DNA from: Vanilla planifolia
Taxonomy: Eukaryota; Streptophyta; Magnoliopsida; Asparagales; Orchidaceae
Assembly (NCBI GenBank): GCA_023846275.1
Contig: JAIUJO010000189.1
Coordinates: forward strand, 72,501-136,500
DNA: 64,000 nucleotides
Direction of reading: 5' to 3'
The notes beneath the pieces are model-generated. The model saw nothing but the letters and a program-made list of their open reading frames with translations. It did no database searches and was not told the origin of the DNA. This document shows positions 60,446-64,000 of this stretch, piece by piece. The position numbers and the translations under genes were made by a program. Position 1 is the stretch's first letter; each line of letters opens with the position of its first letter.

Positions 60446-62602
60446 TCAAAGCGGACGATTTCTTAAATATAGTTTAATGAAGGACGATAGCTTTTTAGTT
60501 GTGTCCAGTGCGCCACCCGTCATGTATTCGCCAATATCCAAAGCATCCACCATTCCCACATGGTTCACAAGTAGCAAAAAAAAAGTTAGAATATAGCCTC
60601 CCCTGCTGTGCATGCTCACTCGAGTATTCTTCTCTCCTAGCATCAAAAGCTCCACCCATACTGATGTGATCACCTACCACCTTTGTCCTCCCCAAGCACA
60701 AGAATTAGGTGTGCAAGCACTCATGCTTTCTGAAATAGAGATGGATTTGTGATCCATTCTATACGTTCGGTCAGCATCAGCCTGCACGCCTTCCCCTCAA
60801 CCTCATCATCACTGTTCACAGTCGTCGCCAAATCCTCTTCATGACGTTTGTTGAACTCTACCATCTCATAGCAAGCGTTCCAATAAATCAGTGGGCTCGC
60901 TCCTCCCATGGTTGCCATTATCTCTTGACGCATCAACACCATATACAACATATAGTCAGAGAGGCATTTGCATGCCTGCATCCCGTGCCAAATGCTCTTC
61001 TGTGCTCCTAACCCGTTAGGCTGTGGTTATGTTTCATGAGGATGATGCAACGGGTGCAGCTCCTGGGGCTTCCAGTGGTAGCATAGCTGTGTCGCAATGT
61101 GCCACACAAGAACTTGCTGATCGGCTGACAAGCCTTCTGTCAAATTAAGGAATGCAGGGACAACCCATACTAGGGCATCGACTTGCTGGAGTGTAGCGAG
61201 CCCTGTCGTATCGTTGAACTGCCCCCACGATATTTGAAAGGGTTTCTGAGCATGTGCAGTGACAAGTTCTAGAAGAAGTTTATTGCCTTTACTGACTTCT
61301 GTGAATACGAAGTTTAGGATAAAAATCCACTGGTCCAGCTTGGGAACAATATCGTTGCCTCCTAAATGCTGTAATGGGTCGTCTAAGTTTGGATTCTATT
61401 CTAGGTGCCCATTTGTTTATCCTGCTGTTCTTCAGATTGTCTGGTGATGCATGTTCCTTTGGCTGCACTGCTGCATTCCTGAAGTAGTTGGTGATCAAGT
61501 TGAGTTGCGGCATCTCTGAAGGCCTCCATCTTCTTTCACAACACAATCTTCTCCTTATTCTTAGAATGAGCTGGGCAAGAAGCAAACCCCACCTGCCCAG
61601 TTTCTTAAATTTTAGAAGGAAGGTCACCCGCCAGTCGGAAAGCAGGAACATGATAAAAGCCATGGTATCAAGACATGGAAGCTCCAAGAAGGACATAAGT
61701 ACTCGTGACATCACTAGTGTCAAAGCCATGCTTTGGGGAGAAAACAACCAAAAAAAAGTTAGAAGGATATCGGAGGAGCAGATCACCCTGAGGATGATCG
61801 GCACGTAACGACGCCCTTTGGGTACATCTCATCATAGGCATAGCTGAGTTCCATGCTTGTTAGGCCCAAAACTTCCTTGACAGTCATCTCCTTCAACATA
61901 TCTCTAATTACTTTGTATATGTCCACAAGTGGAATAATGTCTAGGAAGAAAGGCTTGCAATCCGGGTACATATCGAAAGCTCCTTTAAAAGCATTCAATT
62001 CGTCTTTTTCATTTTTGTCTTGCACACGTGCTACCATTGTCCTACGATTGGAAGAAATCTGGTTTAATTGACTTTGCTTGCTTGAAATGACCATGGAGCT
62101 ACGAAAACCTATTAGTGATGGCTCTGTAGAGCGAGTAAGACATCTCTGCATACTTGGCGATGGCGACAAAGAATATGAGCAGGGTGGGAGCGAGCAGGAG
62201 GTTACTTGGAAGAGATTGGAACAGAACATAGATGATAATGATGAGCTCGTAGACGAGGGCAAGAAGGTGTCGAGCCCACAACTCATTGTCCTCCATGGAA
62301 AAGGCCGTGGTGGTGTCTGGGCCACCAAGGTGAAGTAGAAGGAAAGGTGCCCAGAATGCGAGGATGGAGTTGTTGCTATTATCACCCATGCTGTTGCTTA
62401 GTTGGCTAAGAACGAAGTTGGCAACCCAGTTTGCCAAAAGATAGTTGCTCCAAACAACCATTCTTATCCATGCTCTCGATGCTGAGGTGTTTCTCAAACG
62501 TCCAAGGAATATGAGCACAATTTGTGTCGTGAGGCTTACCATTATCAAAATACGTACATCCCAGTTGCTCTAGAGTTTCTTATATTTTTCTAGAATATCC
62601 AT
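60446..62602 (-). pseudogene. Decayed DUF4220/DUF594 membrane protein gene
   Basis: The start is the ATG at 62,602 (MDILEKYKKL, then an in-frame TAG at 62,572 where the family has Trp, then NWDVRILIMVSLTTQIVLIFLG). DUF4220 text follows: VVWSNYLLANWVANFVLSQL, FWAPFLLLHLGGPDTTTAFS, EDNELWARHLLALV and KYAEMSYSLYRA, with several hydrophobic, membrane-type segments. Reading then continues in a second frame (62,105-61,783, ELSYAYDEMYPKGVV) and a third (61,800-61,290, SDWRVTFLLKF, RRWRPSEMPQLNLI). After more frame changes come DUF594 text (VLVWHIATQLCYHW, ACKCLSDYMLYMVLM) and the tail (ITSVWVELLMLGEKN, YILTFFLLLVNHVG), ending at 60,446. A second in-frame stop lies near 61,035. The family's biochemical role is unknown. 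The region is intronless and less A+T-rich than its surroundings, so decay may be recent. Confidence 0.88.
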
Positions 62603-62932
62603 TAATTTTGTGTCTACTGTGAGATCAACTGATTGCAGAAAGTAAAAATAATTTCACTTTCTCCATTCATTTTGATCTCCCTACTCCATTTTCCAGCAGG
62701 TGAGTGTGAATATATATTTGATGGGGAACGCAGGCAAGTTTGAAGCAACAGCCAAAACATGATCAACTTTCTCGTGTCAAAACAGCATGAAATATATATT
62801 TGTTTAGGGGACACCTCCGATTTATAATTGACACGCAAAGGTTAAATAAATTCCTTGCTTGTGTGGGAGACCGCTAGATAGTTAACATGCTTTCCTTGAT
62901 GCCTTTCAATTTTTCTTATAGTCATTCTAAAA
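62603..62932. other. Upstream region of the DUF4220/DUF594 pseudogene
   Basis: A minus-strand frame at 62,614-62,838 shows no domain and is probably leader or promoter sequence. No clear TATA box or regulatory motif is assigned. Confidence 0.4.
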
Positions 62933-63290
62933 AACTTACATCATCGATGACTCAAACCTTTGCGACTCTCCTCAATGGCACAACTTTGCTTCTCAATTTT
63001 CTTATATGAAAAAGCTCATTGGATTGGGCCTACTAGACTTATTTATAAGCCAAGACAACAAGGTCATGATGACCTGAACTCTTCAAAGCTCACTATTGAA
63101 TTAAGCTTGGGAAGTAAAGGCAATTAAAATAATTTTTTATCCTACACGTACCATGACTGTTGAGAATTTGAAAATCTTATTCCCCATGAGTTTCAACATG
63201 ACATTTTGATAAAATACCTAAATATTCTATTATTTACAAATATATGATCTTATTTAATATTCTTCTATAATGATATCTAGAAATTACATA
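62933..63290 (+). repeat. Interspersed repeat family 3, copy B
   Basis: This is the partner of 44,283-44,669 in the same orientation. It lacks the 25-base segment seen in the other copy between AAAAAGCTCATTGGA and TTGGGCCTACTAGAC. By eye about 85% of positions agree. Confidence 0.8.
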
Positions 63291-64000
63291 ACATATTTCC
63301 ATTAAGGTTGTAGAGGCAAATATTATTCATTTGTATTAGAGTACAATGTACGCATTATGTGCATGCAATACAAGATGCTCAACATATTGTAATTAGATTA
63401 TAAAAGTTAAGGAATCAGTAATAATATAGGATTAGTCGTAGAGTGGTTTTACATAAAACATATAATTCAATGAAATTAATGTATGGTATGCTATTAAAAA
63501 ATTTTGCAAAATATATAATATATTAAGAATAAAATATGGCATGCTACTACTATAGTAGGGGAAAAATAAAGATGATAATTTGAGTGAAATAATCATAAGA
63601 AATATGGTGTGTGCGTGTGTGTGTGTATGTCTATATATATTTTTAAAAAATTATTTGGTGATAAATATGCATGTTTATATTTGTAAAAAATAAACAAAAT
63701 AATTTGAAAAAGATTTTTTTGTCCTACATTCAATTGGTAAAACTCGTGATTATGATATATGCACAATATTAAATTAATATATAAAATGTTTCATAATTAA
63801 GATATTTTTGCATATTATTTATTATTTTTTTAACTCTTACAATGAATAAGATTTTTCTAAGAGGATGATTATTATTTTATTAGTATATCATTTTATATTT
63901 TAATAATATTTATATTTTATGATATGCATGGTAATATATATGCTTTCATAAAATAATGCATACAAAAATAGAAATTTGTTATTGTAATATCTTAAAATTT
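63291..64000. other. Unassigned A+T-rich stretch to window end
   Basis: Only the GT-rich run at 63,606-63,627 and very A+T-rich sequence are seen. No gene is recognised. Confidence 0.5.
63606..63627. repeat. Imperfect (GT)n microsatellite
   Basis: A GT dinucleotide run with one C substitution. Confidence 0.9.

Noticed and set aside
1-64000. tRNA genes or an undescribed multi-gene system
   Set aside because: I found no cloverleaf-like A and B box pair by reading, and no cluster of intact genes exists that could form a system.

Overview
The window looks like nuclear DNA of a flowering plant. It is strongly A+T-rich, dominated by decayed repeats and poor in genes. The protein families I can recognise are plant ones: an ATK1/ATK5-type kinesin-14, a plant-type SDA1 and a DUF4220/DUF594 membrane protein. 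They are broken by introns with plant-like GT..AG borders. I cannot name the species. Nothing suggests bacterial, organellar or contaminant DNA.

Three host genes are present and all three appear dead. (1) A kinesin-14 gene on the minus strand (29,576 to 24,820) keeps its start, several exons and clean splice sites. It lacks most of its central coiled coil and ends just before the P-loop exon, so no catalytic motor core is left. (2) An SDA1 (ribosome biogenesis) gene on the plus strand (46,658 to 58,905) keeps at least twelve exons in ancestral order. It carries ten in-frame stops that I can place, some frame changes and a missing internal exon block. A telo-box still lies just upstream. (3) A DUF4220/DUF594 gene on the minus strand (62,602 to 60,446) has two in-frame stops and at least four frame changes. 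It is less A+T-rich and more recognisable than the others, so it may have died more recently. Because the first two keep introns, they are not retrocopies.

The rest is repeat-derived or unassigned. 0-15 kb holds interspersed repeats (1-605 with 9,600-10,210; 4,610-5,175 with an inverted relative at 31,155-31,765), short-period tandem repeats, a 500-base purine-rich tract and one unidentified G+C-richer coding-like island. 18.6-24.5 kb contains a Ty3/gypsy fossil with integrase and reverse transcriptase traces next to the truncated kinesin end. 34.3-41.1 kb contains a second Ty3/gypsy fossil with two long direct repeats, gag/protease/reverse transcriptase traces and a degenerate array of about 330-390-base units. 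41-46.6 kb and the ends of the window are mostly unassigned A+T-rich DNA with a repeat pair (44,283-44,669 and 62,933-63,290).

I found no intact protein-coding gene, no tRNA or rRNA gene, no CRISPR array and no sign of a new molecular system. The most informative observation is the clustering of three decayed, intron-bearing (or at least non-retro) gene copies. This would fit loss of genes from a duplicated chromosome segment, although that is an inference from this window alone.
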